A DNA stretch of 64,000 nt from Pseudomonas sp. DY-1. Its GTDB lineage: Bacteria; Pseudomonadota; Gammaproteobacteria; Pseudomonadales; Pseudomonadaceae. The position numbers and the translations under genes are program-made. Shown here piece by piece: positions 18,781 through 28,852 of the stretch. Under the pieces are notes generated by a model that worked only from the letters and a program-made list of their open reading frames with translations, did not search any database and had not been told where the DNA came from. The stretch lies in assembly GCF_003626975.1 (NCBI RefSeq), contig NZ_CP032616.1, forward strand, positions 4,502,001-4,566,000, in the 5' to 3' direction. Numbering within the stretch: the first letter of the stretch is position 1; each line of letters opens with the position of its first letter.

Positions 18781-18976
18781 AAAGATGTAGCGTGCCCGCA
18801 AGGTCGCTGCGTGACCGGGGTGCGATTATCGGTCATGAATATGCCCGTCTGACAGGAGGTTTCTACCCAAAGCGGGCTTTTCTGGCATAATCGCGCGCAC
18901 TTTTTTCGCTGTAGGGGGTCGCATTACCCACTACAAAACGTTTGGAGGACTCGGCTTTTCGCCGACGGGGAACCAC

Positions 18977-20521
18977 ATGACGCAAGCCAATAACGCCGTG
19001 TACACCGATATCAGCGCCGCGCAACTGGTCGAAGAGGCCATTCGCCGTGGTGAGGGTGAACTGGCCGCCAACGGTTCGTTGGTAGTGAAAACCGGTCACC
19101 GCACCGGTCGTTCTCCGGCAGATCGTTTCATCGTTCAAGAGCCGAGCACCGACGCCAAAATCGCCTGGGGCAACATTAACCGTCCCTTCCCGGCGGACAA
19201 ATTCGATGCGCTGTGGAGCCGTGTTGAAGCTTATGTGACCGAAGGTGAGCGTTTCGTCTCCCACGTGCACGTCGGGGCCGATCCTGAGCACTACCTGGCC
19301 GTCAAGATGACCACCGAGACCGCCTGGCACAACCTGTTCGGCCGTTGCCTGTTCATCAACCCGGAACAGTACAACCCGCAGTCCCGCCAGGAGTGGCAGA
19401 TCCTCAACGCGCCGAACTTCGTTTGCGAGCCTGAGCGTGATGGCACCAACTCCGATGGTTGCGTGATCCTCAACTTCGCCGCCAAGAAAGTGCTGATCGC
19501 CGGCATGCGCTACGCCGGTGAAATGAAGAAGGCCATGTTCTCCGTGCAGAACTTCCTGCTGCCGGAAAAAGACGTGCTGCCGATGCACTGCGCCGCCAAC
19601 GTTGGCGAAGAAGGCGACACCACCCTGTTCTTCGGTCTGTCCGGCACCGGCAAGACCACCCTGTCCGCCGACGAAAGCCGTTACCTGATCGGTGACGACG
19701 AGCACGGTTGGGGCGTGGGCACTGTGTTCAACATCGAAGGCGGCTGCTACGCCAAGTGCATCGACCTTTCCGAGAAGAACGAGCCGGTAATCTGGAAAGC
19801 CATCCAGTTCGGCGCGGTGCTGGAAAACGTGGTGCTGAACCCGGAAACCCGCCTGCCCGACTACAGCGATGACAGCCTGACCCAGAACACCCGTGCGGCC
19901 TACCCGCTGCAGCTGGTCGAGAAGCGCGTCGAGGCCAACCGCGCCGGCGAGCCGAACGCAGTGATCTTCCTGACCTGCGACCTGACCGGCGTGCTGCCGC
20001 CCGTTTCGATCCTGAACAACGAGCAGGCTGCCTACCACTTCCTGTCCGGCTACACCGCGCTGGTCGGTTCCACCGAAATGGGTTCCGGCGGTGGCATCAA
20101 GTCCACCTTCTCCACCTGCTTCGGCGCGCCTTTCTTCCCGCGTCCGGCTGGCGAGTACGCTGAGCTGCTGATCAAGCGCATCCAGGGCTTCGGCTCCAAG
20201 GTGTATCTGGTCAACACCGGCTGGACCGGTGGTGGCTACGGCGTTGGCAAGCGCTTCAACATCCCGACCACCCGTGGCGTGATCGCAGCCATCCAGAGCG
20301 GCGCTCTGATCGGAGCCGAGACCGAACACCTGGACACCATCAACCTGGACGTGCCGAAGGCCGTTCCGGGCGTCGAGACCAACCTGCTCAACCCGCGCAA
20401 CACCTGGGCTGACAAGGCTGCCTATGACGAAGCTGCCAAGGCCCTGGCCAAGCAGTTCGTCGAGAACTTCAAGAAGTTCGACGTCTCCGACGCCATCAAG
20501 AACGCCGGCCCGCAGCTCTAA
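18977..20521 (+). CDS. pckA: Phosphoenolpyruvate carboxykinase (ATP)
   Basis: The 514-residue enzyme converts oxaloacetate and ATP to phosphoenolpyruvate, the gateway to gluconeogenesis. It shows the P-loop GLSGTGKTT at 220-228, the metal-binding GDDEHGWG region following it, [11 protein letters not shown] near the N-terminus, and the [10 protein letters not shown] lid region. The ATG at 18977 is preceded by GGGGAA. A stronger TGGAGGA lies about 30 bases upstream, and a short hairpin (TCGGC-TTTTC-GCCGA) lies between it and the start, which could tune translation. A rho-independent terminator follows. Confidence 0.96.
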   Translation: MTQANNAVYTDISAAQLVEEAIRRGEGELAANGSLVVKTGHRTGRSPADRFIVQEPSTDAKIAWGNINRPFPADKFDALWSRVEAYVTEGERFVSHVHVGADPEHYLAVKMTTETAWHNLFGRCLFINPEQYNPQSRQEWQILNAPNFVCEPERDGTNSDGCVILNFAAKKVLIAGMRYAGEMKKAMFSVQNFLLPEKDVLPMHCAANVGEEGDTTLFFGLSGTGKTTLSADESRYLIGDDEHGWGVGTVFNIEGGCYAKCIDLSEKNEPVIWKAIQFGAVLENVVLNPETRLPDYSDDSLTQNTRAAYPLQLVEKRVEANRAGEPNAVIFLTCDLTGVLPPVSILNNEQAAYHFLSGYTALVGSTEMGSGGGIKSTFSTCFGAPFFPRPAGEYAELLIKRIQGFGSKVYLVNTGWTGGGYGVGKRFNIPTTRGVIAAIQSGALIGAETEHLDTINLDVPKAVPGVETNLLNPRNTWADKAAYDEAAKALAKQFVENFKKFDVSDAIKNAGPQL

Positions 20522-20545
20522 GCTGCACCGCGTCCTTGTCGAAGA

Positions 20546-20568
20546 AGCCGCCTCCGGGCGGCTTTTTC
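20546..20568 (+). terminator. Rho-independent terminator of pckA
   Basis: AGCCGCC-TCCG-GGCGGCT followed by TTTTC lies 25 bases after the pckA stop. A stable UUCG-class-like tetraloop stem with a short U-tract supports intrinsic termination. Confidence 0.85.
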
Positions 20569-20674
20569 ATTTGTGGCCTTGTGCCGCCCCGTAGGATGGG
20601 TTGAGCGGAACGCCGCCCGACCCAGCCTGCAAAGTCCCGGGGGCCACCAGGCTTCCACTTCAAGGAGTGATGCC

Positions 20675-22612
20675 ATGCCCGCCGCGACCCTTGCCCGTGT
20701 CTTTGGCTACGATCATTTCCGCCCTGGCCAGGAATCCGCTATCTCTGCCGTGCTGGCGGGGCGATCGGCCGCTGCCATCTTCCCCACCGGTTCCGGCAAG
20801 TCGCTGTGCTACCAGTTGCCGGCGTTGCATCTACCGCACCTGACCCTTGTGGTATCGCCATTGCTGGCGCTGATGCAGGATCAACTGGCGTTCCTCGCCC
20901 GCCACGGTATCGCCGCTGCCAGCATCGACTCGGCACAGAGCCGTGAGGAGGCTGCCGAGGTCATGGCGCGGGCCCGTTCCGGTGAGCTGAAAATCCTGAT
21001 GATTTCCGTGGAGCGACTGAAGAACGAGCGCTTCCGTGGCTTCATTCAGCAGGTACCGATTTCCCTGCTGGTGGTGGACGAGGCCCACTGCATTTCCGAG
21101 TGGGGCCACAACTTCCGCCCCGACTACCTCAAGCTGCCCGAGTACCAGCGCCAGTTCGGCATCCCCCAGGTGCTACTGCTCACCGCCACGGCGACGCCGA
21201 CGGTGATCGCCGATATGCAGCGCAAGTTCGCCATCGCCGATGCCGATGTCATCACCACCGGCTTTTACCGCCCCAACCTGAACCTGCTGGTCGAGCCGGT
21301 GGCTCGCGAGCGCAAGCTGGAGCGGCTGGTGGAGTGGCTGGGAGAACGCATAGGGCAGCCGGCGATCGTCTACGTGACCTTGCAGAAGACCGCCGAAGAG
21401 GTCGCCGCGCGCCTGAGCGAACGTGACGTCGCCGCCAGCGCCTATCACGCGGGCATGCCCCATGAGGAGCGCGAGGCGCTGCAGCGCCGGTTCATGGCCG
21501 GGCAGGTCAATGTGATGGTGGCCACCATCGCGTTCGGCATGGGCATCGACAAGAGCGACATCCGCCAGGTGGTGCACTTCGACCTGCCCAAGTCGGTGGA
21601 AAACTACAGCCAGGAGATTGGCCGCGCCGGGCGCGACGGCGAGCCATCGGACTGCCTGGTGTTGGCCAACCTCGACAGCCTCAACGTGCTGGAGAACTTC
21701 GTCTATGGCGACACGCCGGAGCTTTCCGGCATCCGCCAGGTACTGGCTGAGCTCAAGGCGGCTGGGCAGGGTGGCGATCGCTGGGAGCTGATGCTGGGTG
21801 CGCTCTCCGACCAGAGCAACATTCGCCAGTTGCCGCTCAAGACCTTGCTGGTGCAATTGGAGCTGCGCGGCATCATCGCGCCGCTCTACGCCTACTTCGC
21901 CGAGTACCGTTTCAAGCACCTTCTGGAACCCGAGGCCCTGCTGGCGCAATTCGAGGGCGAGCGCCGCCAGTTCGTCGACGCCTTGCTGCGCACCTCTACT
22001 CGCGCGCGTACCTGGTGCACCGTGGACTTCGATCGCCTCTACCGCGAACACAGTGCTGAACGGAGCCGCGTGGTGAAGGCCCTGGACTACTTCCAGGAGC
22101 GCGGCTGGATCGAGTTGGAAAGCAAGCAGATGACCGAGGTCTACGCACTGAGCACACCCGACTTCGAGCCTGAGGCGTTGGCCGTGGAGCTGCACGATTA
22201 CTTCCACCAGCAGGAACGCAGCGAGATAACCCGCATCCAGTCGATGCTGGCGCTGTTCGCCAGCGAGACCTGCCTCAGTGCGCGGCTGGCCAACTATTTC
22301 GGTGACCATGACGTCCCGGAGCGCTGCGGCCACTGCTCGGTCTGCCAGGGACGCGTGGCATACCTCCCGGCACCGCCAGCACTGTCGCCACTGGCGGAGC
22401 GCAACTTCAGCGCCCTGTGTGGCGGCTTCATCCAGCGCTTCGAAGAGCTGAAGGGGGAGCGGCCGGGTGTCGAGTGCCTCACGCGCATGCTTTGTGGTAT
22501 CACCGCGCCGCTATTCACCCGCCTCAAGGCTCGCAACCTGCCAGGCTTTGCCGCGTTGGAAGCCTACCCCTACGCCGAAGTGCGCGATTGGGTGGGCCGG
22601 CACGCGGGGTGA
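20675..22612 (+). CDS. RecQ-family ATP-dependent DNA helicase
   Basis: The 645-residue SF2 helicase has Walker A FPTGSGKSLCYQLPA (GSGKS at 39-43) and the DEAH box VVDEAHCISEWGHNFRPDY (135-138). The RecQ helicase motifs GIDKSDIRQVVHFDLPKS and QEIGRAGRDG are present. A RecQ zinc-binding Cys set is also visible (C in SETCLSARL, then ERCGHCSVCQG). The roughly 100-residue end does not look like a clear HRDC domain, so this may be a second, HRDC-less RecQ rather than the main RecQ. ATG 20675 has AAGGAG 7 bases upstream; the earlier in-frame ATG at 20573 lies in the pckA terminator. Confidence 0.88.
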   Translation: MPAATLARVFGYDHFRPGQESAISAVLAGRSAAAIFPTGSGKSLCYQLPALHLPHLTLVVSPLLALMQDQLAFLARHGIAAASIDSAQSREEAAEVMARARSGELKILMISVERLKNERFRGFIQQVPISLLVVDEAHCISEWGHNFRPDYLKLPEYQRQFGIPQVLLLTATATPTVIADMQRKFAIADADVITTGFYRPNLNLLVEPVARERKLERLVEWLGERIGQPAIVYVTLQKTAEEVAARLSERDVAASAYHAGMPHEEREALQRRFMAGQVNVMVATIAFGMGIDKSDIRQVVHFDLPKSVENYSQEIGRAGRDGEPSDCLVLANLDSLNVLENFVYGDTPELSGIRQVLAELKAAGQGGDRWELMLGALSDQSNIRQLPLKTLLVQLELRGIIAPLYAYFAEYRFKHLLEPEALLAQFEGERRQFVDALLRTSTRARTWCTVDFDRLYREHSAERSRVVKALDYFQERGWIELESKQMTEVYALSTPDFEPEALAVELHDYFHQQERSEITRIQSMLALFASETCLSARLANYFGDHDVPERCGHCSVCQGRVAYLPAPPALSPLAERNFSALCGGFIQRFEELKGERPGVECLTRMLCGITAPLFTRLKARNLPGFAALEAYPYAEVRDWVGRHAG

Positions 22613-22730
22613 GATCTGGCAAGCATTCGGATTATTCGATCGATAGCTTCGTTAATCAGTGTTGGAAGCGGGTGAGGCGGCTGCTTAGGATAGCGCCACT
22701 TTCTAATCAGCCCACTCCCTGGAGTACACC

Positions 22731-23333
22731 ATGCATATCGATGAGGCCATCCGCAGCCGCCGCGCCATCAAGGCCTACGACACAGACCACAGCATCAGCC
22801 GCGAAGACAAGGACGAGTTGCTGCAACTGGCCCTGCTCGCACCCACCGCCTTCAACCTGCAGCACGTGCGGCTGGTGGAAGTCAGTGACCCAGCCCTGCG
22901 CCAGCGCATTCGCGATGTGGCCTGGGATCAGTCCCAGGTCACCGAAGCCTCGATGCTGGTGATCGTCTGCGCCCGCCTCGATGCCTGGGAGAAGGACGCC
23001 GCCCGCGTCTGGGCAGAAGCGCCGCAGCCGGTGCAGGAGTTCATGGCCGGCGCCATCGACAACTACTACCGTGACAAGCCCCGGGTGCAACGCGATGAAG
23101 TGATGCGCAGCTGCGGCCTGGTTGCCCAGACCCTGATGCTCGCTGCCCGCGGCAAGGGCCTGGATACCTGCCCCATGGACGGCTTCGACTTCGACGCCGT
23201 GGCCGATCTGATTCGCCTGCCGGAGAACCATGCCATTGGCCTGATGGTCGCCGTCGGCAAGCAGGCGGTCGCCGCCAGGCCGCGCATCGGCAAACTGGCC
23301 TTCGACGAAGCGGTGATCCGCAACCAGTTCTGA
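22731..23333 (+). CDS. Nitroreductase-family flavoprotein
   Basis: The 200-residue protein has the flavin-binding start of the nitroreductase fold (IDEAIRSRRAIKAYD), the helix LLQLALLAPTAFNLQHVRLV, and a central SCGLVAQTLMLAARGKGLDTCPM typical of NfsB/YdjA-like FMN enzymes. These use NAD(P)H to reduce nitroaromatics, quinones or enones. CTGGAG precedes the ATG. It is a single gene after the helicase, terminated by a GC-rich hairpin. The substrate is unknown. Confidence 0.85.
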   Translation: MHIDEAIRSRRAIKAYDTDHSISREDKDELLQLALLAPTAFNLQHVRLVEVSDPALRQRIRDVAWDQSQVTEASMLVIVCARLDAWEKDAARVWAEAPQPVQEFMAGAIDNYYRDKPRVQRDEVMRSCGLVAQTLMLAARGKGLDTCPMDGFDFDAVADLIRLPENHAIGLMVAVGKQAVAARPRIGKLAFDEAVIRNQF

Positions 23334-23380
23334 CTTGCTTTGGAGCGTTGGGCTTCGCTTCGCTCTGCACCAACCTACGA

Positions 23381-23414
23381 AACGCCGCCTCTGCCTTTGC
23401 AGTGGCGGCGTTTT
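23381..23414 (+). terminator. Terminator after nitroreductase
   Basis: AACGCCGCC pairs with GGCGGCGTT around a loop that itself can pair (CTGC/GCAG), followed by TTTTC. Confidence 0.7.
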
Positions 23415-23436
23415 CATTTCCTCGAGATCAATGCGT

Positions 23437-23496
23437 AGGGTGCGTTGTGCGCACTGCGGTTCCCGAGCCGGTCTTTCGGTGCGCGCAACGCACCCT
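23437..23496. repeat. 18-bp inverted repeat (palindromic intergenic unit)
   Basis: AGGGTGCGTTGTGCGCAC and GTGCGCGCAACGCACCCT form an 18-bp stem with one mismatch and a 24-base loop. It lies between the convergent nitroreductase and LysR genes and may be a dispersed element. Confidence 0.65.
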
Positions 23497-23507
23497 GCTC
23501 AAGCCCC

Positions 23508-24407
23508 TCATATTCTGCCGATGCTCATCAAACGCTCGATCAGCCATTGCAGGGCCTCATCCTCCTCGCGCTGGGCCACGCTCAACAGGTCGAGGTGGAA
23601 AGGGCCAAGGGCGAAGGGCAGGGGATGTACCTGCAGCGGGAGCAGACTGGCGAAGTGCTGGGCCAAGCGCGCTGGCAACACCACGGTGAGATCGGTGCTG
23701 GCGACGATATGCGCCGCCTGCAGGTAGTTGGGTGTCGTGTAGACGATGTCCCGTGCCAGCCCTTGCTCCCCCAGCCATTGATCGACCATGCCTTTGGTCT
23801 GGCCACCGTGTACCCAGAGGTGGCGTAGCCTGAGAAAGCCGGACAGGTCGGGCGCTTCCTGCATTTGCGGATGGTCGCGGCGGGCCACCAGACGCAGGGA
23901 TTCGCTCATCCATCGGCGGCTGGCGAAACGCGAGGGAATGCTTTCGAAACGGCCCAGTACCAGGTCCAGTTCGCCCTGGTCCAACGCGGCGGCGGGCAGG
24001 CTCGGCGAGAGATGGCGAATGGCGATCTTCACTCCCGGTGCTTCTTCCGCCAGTTGCTGCAGCAGGCGCGGCATGCAGATCAGCTCCACGTAGTCCGTCA
24101 CTGCGATGGTGAAGCGCTGGCGGCTACGCGCCGGGTCGAAACCTTCGCCGATGACCAGGCTTTGTTCGATCTGCTTGAGCGCGGCACGAATCGGGGATTC
24201 CAGGGCCAATGCTCGTGGCGTCGGCTGCATCGCCCGACCCACGCGCACGAGCAAAGGGTCGCCGAGCAGCTCGCGCAGCCGATTGAGCGCATTGCTCACC
24301 GCCGGCTGGCTGAGGGAGAGGCGTTCCGCTGCGCGCGAGACGTTGCGTTCGCGCAGCAGGGCGTCCAGTACCCGTAGGAGGTTGAGGTCGAAGTTCGAAA
24401 TATTCAC
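23508..24407 (-). CDS. LysR-family regulator divergent from acyl-CoA operon
   Basis: The protein is about 299 residues, with an N-terminal winged HTH (FDLNLLRVLDALLRERNVSR, AAERLSLSQPAVSNALNRLR) and a periplasmic-binding-like effector domain (RFTIAVTDYVELICMPRLL onward). The start is uncertain: GTG 24407 (MNISNFDLN) fits the family, but no good ribosome site precedes it, and the frame stays open further upstream (GTG 24428). It is divergent from the hydroxyacyl-CoA dehydrogenase with about 105 bases between. That is the classic layout for a LysR activator of the operon and its own repressor. The effector is unknown. Confidence 0.88.
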   Translation of the reverse strand: MNISNFDLNLLRVLDALLRERNVSRAAERLSLSQPAVSNALNRLRELLGDPLLVRVGRAMQPTPRALALESPIRAALKQIEQSLVIGEGFDPARSRQRFTIAVTDYVELICMPRLLQQLAEEAPGVKIAIRHLSPSLPAAALDQGELDLVLGRFESIPSRFASRRWMSESLRLVARRDHPQMQEAPDLSGFLRLRHLWVHGGQTKGMVDQWLGEQGLARDIVYTTPNYLQAAHIVASTDLTVVLPARLAQHFASLLPLQVHPLPFALGPFHLDLLSVAQREEDEALQWLIERLMSIGRI

Positions 24408-24512
24408 CAGGGAAATGCCATCTATCACAAGACTAAATTTCAAAAATAGTACCGTCTTCCTTAAGGTGATTGGCGATTTCGTCTCCCCATCAGAACAACA
24501 AGAGGGCCAGCG

Positions 24513-25751
24513 ATGACCCAGAACGCATTCAACATCCAGCGGGCCGCCGTGATCGGTGCCGGCACCATGGGCCGAGGTATCGTCATGAGCCTGGCCAGCG
24601 CCGGCCTCGAAGTCCTGTGGCTGGACAACAATCCGCAGATGCTGGAGCAGGCTCTTGGCGTGGTGGCGGACACTTACGCCCACAACGTGCGCCAGGGCCG
24701 CATCAGTGAGGCCCAGGCCACCGAGCGCATTGCGCACATTCGGGCGGTGGGCAGCTATGACGATCTCGCCGAGGTCGATCTGGTGATCGAAGCGGTATAT
24801 GAGAACCTCGAACTCAAGCAAACCATCTTCCGCGAGCTGGACGCCCGTCTGAAGCCGGCGGCGATCCTGGCCAGCAACACCTCGGCCCTGGATATCGATG
24901 CCATCGCCGCCGTTACCGGGCGCCCGGAGCAGGTCTTGGGTCTGCACTTCTTCAGCCCGGCGCACATCATGAAGTTGCTGGAAATCGTCCGTGGCGCACG
25001 CACCGCGCCCGCTGTACTGGACGCTGCACTAGCGTTGGGCCAACGCATGGGTAAGGTCAGCGTGGTGGCAGGCAACTGCAAGGGCTTCATTGGTAACCGC
25101 ATGCTCCATACCTATGTGCGCGAGGCGCGGATGATGCTGCTGGAAGGCGCCTATCCGCATCAGGTGGACAGTGCGCTACAGGGTTTCGGCTTCGCCATGG
25201 GACCGTTCCGCATGTACGACGTGGTGGGCATCGACCTGGAATGGCGCGCCCGCGAGTTGTCCGGAAAGGGTAATGACGACCCCGCGGTACAGGTGGATAA
25301 CCGCCTCTGCGCGATGGGCCGTTTCGGCCAGAAGGCGCGCATGGGCTACTACCGCTACGCCGAAGGTAGCCGCCAGGCCGAACCCGACCCGGAAGTGGAC
25401 GCACTGGTGCTGCAAGTATCCGAGCAGCTTGGCTTCGACCGTCGGGAGATCGGCCCCGAGGAAATCCTCGAGCGCAGCCTGCTGGCCCTGGTCAACGAAG
25501 GGGCGAAGATCCTCGAAGAAGGTATCGCTAACTCCAGCGCCGATATCGACACCGTTTATCTCAATGGCTACGGCTTCCCGGTGGACAAGGGCGGGCCAAT
25601 GGCCTGGGCCGACAGCCAGGGCCTGCCGGCCATCCGCAAGCGCCTGCAGGCATTGGCCGAACGCTTTGGCCCCCATTGGCAGCCGACCACGCTGATCCGT
25701 CGCCTGGCCGCATCTGACCGTCACTTCGCCGACTACCAACAGGAGGCCTGA
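24513..25751 (+). CDS. 3-hydroxyacyl-CoA dehydrogenase
   Basis: This 412-residue NAD-dependent enzyme oxidises 3-hydroxyacyl-CoA (or a related beta-hydroxy acid thioester). The Rossmann motif VIGAGTMGRGI (GxGxxG at 15-20) and the catalytic region LGLHFFSPAHIMKLLEIVRG with its histidine are present. The C-terminal dimerisation region carries GNCKGFIGNRML. It is longer than a minimal 285-residue enzyme and has a second C-terminal helical part (ERSLLALVNEGAKILEEGIA). It opens an operon with acyl-CoA dehydrogenase (2-base gap) behind the divergent LysR gene. Confidence 0.92.
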   Translation: MTQNAFNIQRAAVIGAGTMGRGIVMSLASAGLEVLWLDNNPQMLEQALGVVADTYAHNVRQGRISEAQATERIAHIRAVGSYDDLAEVDLVIEAVYENLELKQTIFRELDARLKPAAILASNTSALDIDAIAAVTGRPEQVLGLHFFSPAHIMKLLEIVRGARTAPAVLDAALALGQRMGKVSVVAGNCKGFIGNRMLHTYVREARMMLLEGAYPHQVDSALQGFGFAMGPFRMYDVVGIDLEWRARELSGKGNDDPAVQVDNRLCAMGRFGQKARMGYYRYAEGSRQAEPDPEVDALVLQVSEQLGFDRREIGPEEILERSLLALVNEGAKILEEGIANSSADIDTVYLNGYGFPVDKGGPMAWADSQGLPAIRKRLQALAERFGPHWQPTTLIRRLAASDRHFADYQQEA

Positions 25752-25753
25752 CC

Positions 25754-27544
25754 ATGGCTTACAAGGCACCCCTGCGCGACATGCGCTTCGTGCTCCACGA
25801 ACTTTTCGACGTCGCCGGCCACTGCGAGCTGCTGGCCAACGGGTTGGACCGTGAACTGATCGACGGTGTACTGGAGGAAGGTGCGCGTTACGCGAGCGAA
25901 GTGGTTTCGCCACTGAACCGCAACAGCGACGAAGAAGGCGTGATCCTGGAACAGGGCGCGGTGACTACGCCCAAGGGCTTCCGCGAGGCCTATCGGCAGT
26001 ACTGCGACAATGGCTGGGCCAGCATGACCGGTCCGCAGGAGTTCGGCGGCCAGGGTTTCCCGCAGATGGTCGCCTGCAGTTTCCACGAAATGCTGATGGG
26101 CGCCAGCCTGTCGTTCCGCGTGTACTCCGGACTCACCGAAGGTGCCGTGCTGGCGCTGTACAAGCACGGCAGCGACACGCTCAAGCAGGCTTACCTGGAA
26201 AAGCTGGTGAGCGGTCAATGGGCCGGCACCATGTGCCTCACCGAACCCCAGGCCGGCACCGATCTGGCTCTGCTGCGCACCCGCGCCGAGCCCCAGGCCG
26301 ATGGCAGCTACAAGGTCAGTGGCAGCAAGATCTTCATCAGCGGTGGCGAGCAGGATCTCTCCGAGAACATCGTCCACCTGGTGCTGGCGCGCCTGCCGGA
26401 TGCCCCGGTTGGAGTGAAGGGCATCAGCCTGCTGCTGGTTCCCAAGTTCATCGCCAATCCGGATGGTACGCCGGGGGCGAAGAATGCCCTGGGCTGCGGC
26501 GCCATCGAACACAAGATGGGCATCAAGGGCGCTGCCACCTGCGTCATGAACTTCGACGGCGCCACTGGCTGGCTGATCGGCGAAGCCAACCAGGGCCTGG
26601 CCTGCATGTTCACCATGATGAACGACGCGCGCTTTCAGGTCGGCCTGCAAGGGCTCGGCATCGGTGAGCAGGCCTTCCAGGGTGCCCTTGCCTATGCCCG
26701 CGAGCGGCTGCAGTCGCGCGCCTTGAGCGGGCCGGCGGCGCCGGACAAACCGGCGGACCCGATCATCCACCACCCCGATGTCCGGCGCATGCTGCTGACC
26801 CAGAAGACCCTGGTGGAAGGTAGTCGCATGCTGGCTGTCTACTGCGCTCGCCAGCTGGACCTGGAGCACGGCCACCCGGATGCCACCCAGCGCAAGGCCG
26901 CCGGTCGGCGTGCGGCGCTGCTGATTCCCATCGTCAAGGCCTTCTTCACCGACATGGGCCAGGAAGTGGCCAGCCTCGGGGTACAGGTCTACGGTGGCCA
27001 CGGCTTCATCCGCGAGTGGGGCATGGAACAGCTGATGCGCGACAGCCGCATCACGCAGCTTTACGAAGGCACCAACGGCATCCAGGCGCTCGACCTGATC
27101 CGTCGCAAGCTGATGGGTGATGGCGGGGCCGAGCTGGCCGCCTTGCAGGACGAAATCGCCGCGCTGGCCGATGCCCAGTTGCAGCGTGCCGAGTTGGCCG
27201 AACTGGCTGGCGCCGTGCTGGCGCGTCTGCAGGAGTGGCGTGGGCTGAGCGCGACCCTGCTGGATCGGGTGCGGGAGAACCCTGAAGAAATTGGAGCCGC
27301 CTCAGTGGACTTCCTGCAGTACTCGGCCTATGTGCTATTGGCGGGCTTCTGGTTGCAGGCCGCAGCGCGGGCCCAGGACATCCTGGATTCCGGCACGTCG
27401 GAGGCGGACTTCTACCAGGCCAAGTTGCACAGCGCGCGTTTCTATCTGCGTCGCGTGCTGCCGCGCGCCAGCAGTCATCGTGAAGCCCTGTTGGGCGGAG
27501 CAGACTGCCTGATGGCATTGCCCGAGGCTCATTTCGCGTTTTGA
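25754..27544 (+). CDS. Acyl-CoA dehydrogenase (large, 596-residue type)
   Basis: The FAD enzyme introduces the alpha-beta double bond into acyl-CoA. Features include MCLTEPQAGTDLALLRTRA (FAD/substrate strand), YKVSGSKIFISGGEQD, and the C-terminal QVYGGHGFIREWGMEQLMRDSRITQLYEGTNGIQ with the catalytic glutamate region. The roughly 600-residue length with an extra C-terminal domain marks the long-chain/FadE5-like subclass rather than the 380-residue type. It starts 2 bases after the upstream stop with AGGAGG overlapping the preceding gene, so it is coupled. It belongs to a four-gene fatty acid-like degradation set. Confidence 0.92.
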   Translation: MAYKAPLRDMRFVLHELFDVAGHCELLANGLDRELIDGVLEEGARYASEVVSPLNRNSDEEGVILEQGAVTTPKGFREAYRQYCDNGWASMTGPQEFGGQGFPQMVACSFHEMLMGASLSFRVYSGLTEGAVLALYKHGSDTLKQAYLEKLVSGQWAGTMCLTEPQAGTDLALLRTRAEPQADGSYKVSGSKIFISGGEQDLSENIVHLVLARLPDAPVGVKGISLLLVPKFIANPDGTPGAKNALGCGAIEHKMGIKGAATCVMNFDGATGWLIGEANQGLACMFTMMNDARFQVGLQGLGIGEQAFQGALAYARERLQSRALSGPAAPDKPADPIIHHPDVRRMLLTQKTLVEGSRMLAVYCARQLDLEHGHPDATQRKAAGRRAALLIPIVKAFFTDMGQEVASLGVQVYGGHGFIREWGMEQLMRDSRITQLYEGTNGIQALDLIRRKLMGDGGAELAALQDEIAALADAQLQRAELAELAGAVLARLQEWRGLSATLLDRVRENPEEIGAASVDFLQYSAYVLLAGFWLQAAARAQDILDSGTSEADFYQAKLHSARFYLRRVLPRASSHREALLGGADCLMALPEAHFAF

Positions 27545-27595
27545 CGGCGTTTACCGTCGCGGTACGCCTGGACAACAACAAGGGAGGACGCCCGG

Positions 27596-28759
27596 ATGCA
27601 GCCCTTCAGCTTTGCCACCACCGCGCAGATTCTTTGCGAATCCGGCTCGGCCGCACGCCTGGCCGAACTCTGCCGCGAGCGCGGTGCCCAGCGCGTTGTG
27701 CTGGTGACCGATCCCGGCATCACCCGGCTCGGCCTGCTGGACGATATCCTCCTCGGATTCGCTCTCGAGGGCCTCAGCGTTGCGGTCTACGACCAGGTCC
27801 AGGCTGATCCGCCCGAGGCAGTGGTGCTGGAGGCCGTGGAACTGGCGAAGGTCCTTGGCGCCGAGCTGGTGGTGGGCTTTGGCGGTGGTAGCTCGATGGA
27901 CGTGGCCAAGCTGGTGGCGTTGCTGGCCCACCCTGACTGCCGCCAGGATCTGGCGGACATCTATGGAGTGGGCAACGCGCGCGGTCGGCGCCTGCCGCTG
28001 CTGCAGGTACCAACTACCGCTGGCACCGGCTCCGAGGTGACGCCGATCGCCATCGTCACTACTGGCGAGACCACCAAGATGGGTGTTGTCTCACCGCTGC
28101 TGCTGCCGGACCTCGCGTTGCTGGATGCAGACCTGACCCTCGGCCTGCCGCCAGCGGTCACCGCGGCAACCGGGATCGACGCCATGGTTCACGCCATCGA
28201 GTCTTACACCAGCAAGCTGAAGAAGAACCCGCTGTCCGACCTGCTGGGCCGCGAAGCGTTACGCCTCCTGGCCGGCAACCTCGACGCGGTAGTCCAGGAC
28301 GGCCGCAACCGCGAAGCACGGCAGGCCATGTTGCTGGGTGCGTGCCTCGCCGGCCAGGCATTCGCCAATGCGCCGGTGGCAGCTGTGCATGCACTGGCCT
28401 ACCCGCTGGGTGGGCACTTCCATATTCCCCATGGTCTCTCCAACGCCCTGGTGCTGCCCCACGTGCTGAGTTTCAACGCCTCGGCAGCTGCCCCGCTCTA
28501 CGCAGAGCTGGCGCCGCTGGTGCTTGGCAGCAATCTCAGGCCGGGCAGCGAGGCGCAGCTCACCGAGCAGTTGATCCGCGAACTCGCCGCCTTCAGTGAA
28601 CGCAGCGGGTTGCCCACGCGCTTGCGTGATGCCGGAGTACCCGAGGCGATGCTGCCGCGCCTGGCGAGCGATGCCATGTTGCAACAACGGCTGTTGGTGA
28701 ATAATCCGCGCGAGGTCAGCGAAGAGCAGGCCCTGGCTATCTACCAGTCGGCCTTCTGA
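27596..28759 (+). CDS. Iron-containing alcohol dehydrogenase
   Basis: This 387-residue group III dehydrogenase has the NAD-binding GGGSSMDVAKLVALL and PTTAGTGSEVTPIAIV motifs. The Fe-binding site lies in TGIDAMVHAIESYTS and AVHALAYPLGGHFHIPHG, giving one Asp and three His ligands. AGGGAGGA precedes the ATG. It is in the same direction as the acyl-CoA genes, 51 bases downstream. It would interconvert an alcohol and aldehyde, possibly supplying or removing the acyl chain handled by its neighbours. Confidence 0.92.
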   Translation: MQPFSFATTAQILCESGSAARLAELCRERGAQRVVLVTDPGITRLGLLDDILLGFALEGLSVAVYDQVQADPPEAVVLEAVELAKVLGAELVVGFGGGSSMDVAKLVALLAHPDCRQDLADIYGVGNARGRRLPLLQVPTTAGTGSEVTPIAIVTTGETTKMGVVSPLLLPDLALLDADLTLGLPPAVTAATGIDAMVHAIESYTSKLKKNPLSDLLGREALRLLAGNLDAVVQDGRNREARQAMLLGACLAGQAFANAPVAAVHALAYPLGGHFHIPHGLSNALVLPHVLSFNASAAAPLYAELAPLVLGSNLRPGSEAQLTEQLIRELAAFSERSGLPTRLRDAGVPEAMLPRLASDAMLQQRLLVNNPREVSEEQALAIYQSAF

Positions 28760-28766
28760 CCCTCCT

Positions 28767-28820
28767 GTAGGAGCCAGCTTGATGGCGAATGCAGCTGTTC
28801 GCGAGCAAGCTCGCTCCTGC
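28767..28820. repeat. REP-type inverted repeat (GTAGGAGC family)
   Basis: GTAGGAGCCAGCTTG (28767-28781) and CAAGCTCGCTCCTGC (28806-28820) form a stem with two mismatches. It is the same family as the unit at 39576 and lies between the alcohol dehydrogenase and the thioesterase gene. Confidence 0.75.
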
Positions 28821-28852
28821 ATGAGTCGATCCAACCGAACCCAGGGAACCCC